DNA of 64,000 nucleotides. Source: Saprospirales bacterium. GTDB lineage: Bacteria; Bacteroidota; Bacteroidia; Chitinophagales; Saprospiraceae. The notes beneath the pieces were generated by a model. The model made no database searches, had not been told where the DNA came from, and was given only the letters and a program-made list of their open reading frames with translations. Positions within the stretch are counted from its first letter, which is position 1. Each line of letters opens with the position of its first letter. Positions 62,741-64,000 of this stretch are shown here, one piece after another. Location of the stretch: the NCBI GenBank assembly GCA_007693915.1, contig RECS01000096.1, positions 1-64,000 on the forward strand, in the 5' to 3' direction. Made by a program: the position numbers and the translations under genes.

Positions 62741-64000
62741 ATGAAAAAATTACTTTTTATCCTATTAGCAATTCCTCTGCTTTTTTTCTCCTGCGAAAAA
62801 GAAAGTGGCCAATTGTTTGATGACTCCCTCTCGAATCCGGCTTATAGTGCTGATATAATTGAGACGGTATGGTCCTCTAAAATTAGCTTCTCTGAAGATG
62901 ATGAAGGCTCTATATACCAAGTCAATATGTCGGATGATCTTATTCTATCACGATCTACAAACGAAATTCATGTCCATTCAGCGGAAACCGGAGAATTCCT
63001 TTGGTCAATTCCAAAAAACTGGGATGGTAGTCAGTTAGGACAAGATGCTATGGTGTTAGGCAATCAAGTGTATTTCTATCATAACAAGTTTAGGGATAAT
63101 GCAGTATGGGGAATCAACAAGCAAACAGGTGAAATTAAAAATCAAATTTTTTTAAATGACTTTGATGAGATCAAGGGCAGTTTTGTCAACCATCTCTTTC
63201 ATGGGAATAGTATTTACCTGCTGACCTATAAGCCTAATAAAACATTTTTAGATTATGATGATTTTTCATTTTTTATCTATAAATACAATTTAGTAGAAAA
63301 TGAATTGAGTTTGCTTTTCGAAAATACAGGAGTTTATAGATTATCATCTCAGTATTTATCCGATTTGGTCGTTAATAATGAAGGTACAGCCCTTTATTAT
63401 CCCTATCTGATGAAAACGGGAGAGGAGCAGTTTGAAATGGAGGTAGTAGAAATACTACTGGATCAAAAGTCCGCACAAATAGTAGTTAGAGATCATTTTA
63501 ATGCTGATTTGCGATTTAATTTTATTAGGGGAAATACATTTACAGTAAGTGATGATTTGTTGTTAATTAACTTCTATCAAACTGTTGATAGCTCTTTACG
63601 AGTGTATGATTTATCAAGAGATGGGGAGTTTCTCTGGAAACGCAATTCCAGCCGTATTCCTCAGGTGCATCAAGGGGGTTTGTATTTGATAGTACAACAC
63701 AATACTGGATCTATGCAAAAAATTGATCTAAATACTGGTATTAAGTTATGGGATTTCCCGAAAAGTGTAGTTTTAGATGGTTTTGACTTCGTTGGTGGCA
63801 AACCTTTGGGAGTTTTTGTTAACCGGGACAGAAATTCCTTTAGTATTCTGGATTTAAATTCCGGAAATGTCCTATTAGAAGTATTTATTGAAGACTTAGA
63901 TATAGAGCAGCTGGATAATCGTTTTGTCAGGAATATTTTTTCTTACAAAGATGGAAAACACCTTATTGTAACAACTCGTGTAGGAGAGATTCTTTTCTTA
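62741..64000 (+). CDS. Beta-propeller (PQQ-like repeat) lipoprotein, cut by the window end
   Basis: The frame is open from the ATG at 62741 to the last base (420 codons). Lipobox LFFSC gives Cys18. Repeats of the form (V/L)xxxxxxTGxxLWxx recur: SAETGEFLWSIP, NKQTGEIKNQIF, SRDGEFLWKRN, DLNTGIKLWDFP, DLNSGNVLLEV, a pattern of PQQ-type beta-propellers. It may bind a ligand or scaffold proteins at the cell surface. The C-terminus lies outside the window. Confidence 0.85.
   Translation, partial: MKKLLFILLAIPLLFFSCEKESGQLFDDSLSNPAYSADIIETVWSSKISFSEDDEGSIYQVNMSDDLILSRSTNEIHVHSAETGEFLWSIPKNWDGSQLGQDAMVLGNQVYFYHNKFRDNAVWGINKQTGEIKNQIFLNDFDEIKGSFVNHLFHGNSIYLLTYKPNKTFLDYDDFSFFIYKYNLVENELSLLFENTGVYRLSSQYLSDLVVNNEGTALYYPYLMKTGEEQFEMEVVEILLDQKSAQIVVRDHFNADLRFNFIRGNTFTVSDDLLLINFYQTVDSSLRVYDLSRDGEFLWKRNSSRIPQVHQGGLYLIVQHNTGSMQKIDLNTGIKLWDFPKSVVLDGFDFVGGKPLGVFVNRDRNSFSILDLNSGNVLLEVFIEDLDIEQLDNRFVRNIFSYKDGKHLIVTTRVGEILFL

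Overview
The window is chromosomal DNA from a member of the Bacteroidota. The evidence is a SusC/SusD pair, proteins with type IX secretion (T9SS) sorting domains, choice-of-anchor L and FISUMP domains, a short monofunctional DapB, and repeated matches to the Bacteroidota -7 promoter element TAnnTTTG. The base composition is AT-rich. The order cannot be fixed from sequence; a free-living Cytophagales- or Saprospirales-like organism would fit. Most of the window is core metabolism, with decayed or accessory islands between.

Layout. 1-2143: a SLOG/YAcAr-like protein, a secreted 16-residue-repeat protein, a decayed ATPase (DUF4143) gene, and tRNA-Val(UAC) whose 3' end and terminator are copied in a 101-bp tandem array. 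2220-11562: htpG, a possible 31-residue ORF, pckA plus a phosphate-type porin, a sensor kinase, rlmN, a PfkB kinase and an OmpA lipoprotein. 11934-17208: a probable metal-uptake regulon of two small lipoproteins and a TonB-dependent receptor sharing a TGCAAC-N3-GTTGCA palindrome, interrupted by a 299-bp MITE-like element and a second decayed DUF4143 ATPase. 17743-24485: UDP-sugar and surface-polysaccharide genes (ugd, a WbpD-like acetyltransferase, a GSCFA protein), then glyS, a phosphoesterase and lysA. 24486-25180: a four-helix-bundle protein between arrays of 7-base repeats.

25164-36543: a SusC/SusD pair, an Ate1/Bpt-like transferase, an NhaC antiporter, and an ECF sigma / membrane anti-sigma / two paralogous beta-barrel operon. 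37378-40695: uvrB and a thioredoxin-like protein. 40988-46154: the lysine/DAP cluster lysC-dapB-dapA-dapD-asd; lysA lies 17 kb away. 46460-51525: a lipoprotein serpin, a TonB-like protein, a MOSC/DUF2007 pair and an Omp85 barrel. 51704-53515: an AbiE toxin-antitoxin operon whose two genes carry three in-frame stop codons but no frameshift. 53574-64000: secreted and surface proteins, including an M60-type metallopeptidase with a T9SS tail and a truncated beta-propeller lipoprotein.

The best candidates for something not well described are the palindrome-controlled receptor/lipoprotein regulon, the tRNA-3'-end tandem array with its adjoining decayed gene, the MITE-like element, and the repeat-flanked four-helix-bundle gene. 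I did not see a complete novel defence or mobile system. All functional calls rest on recognised motifs and family resemblance read by eye.
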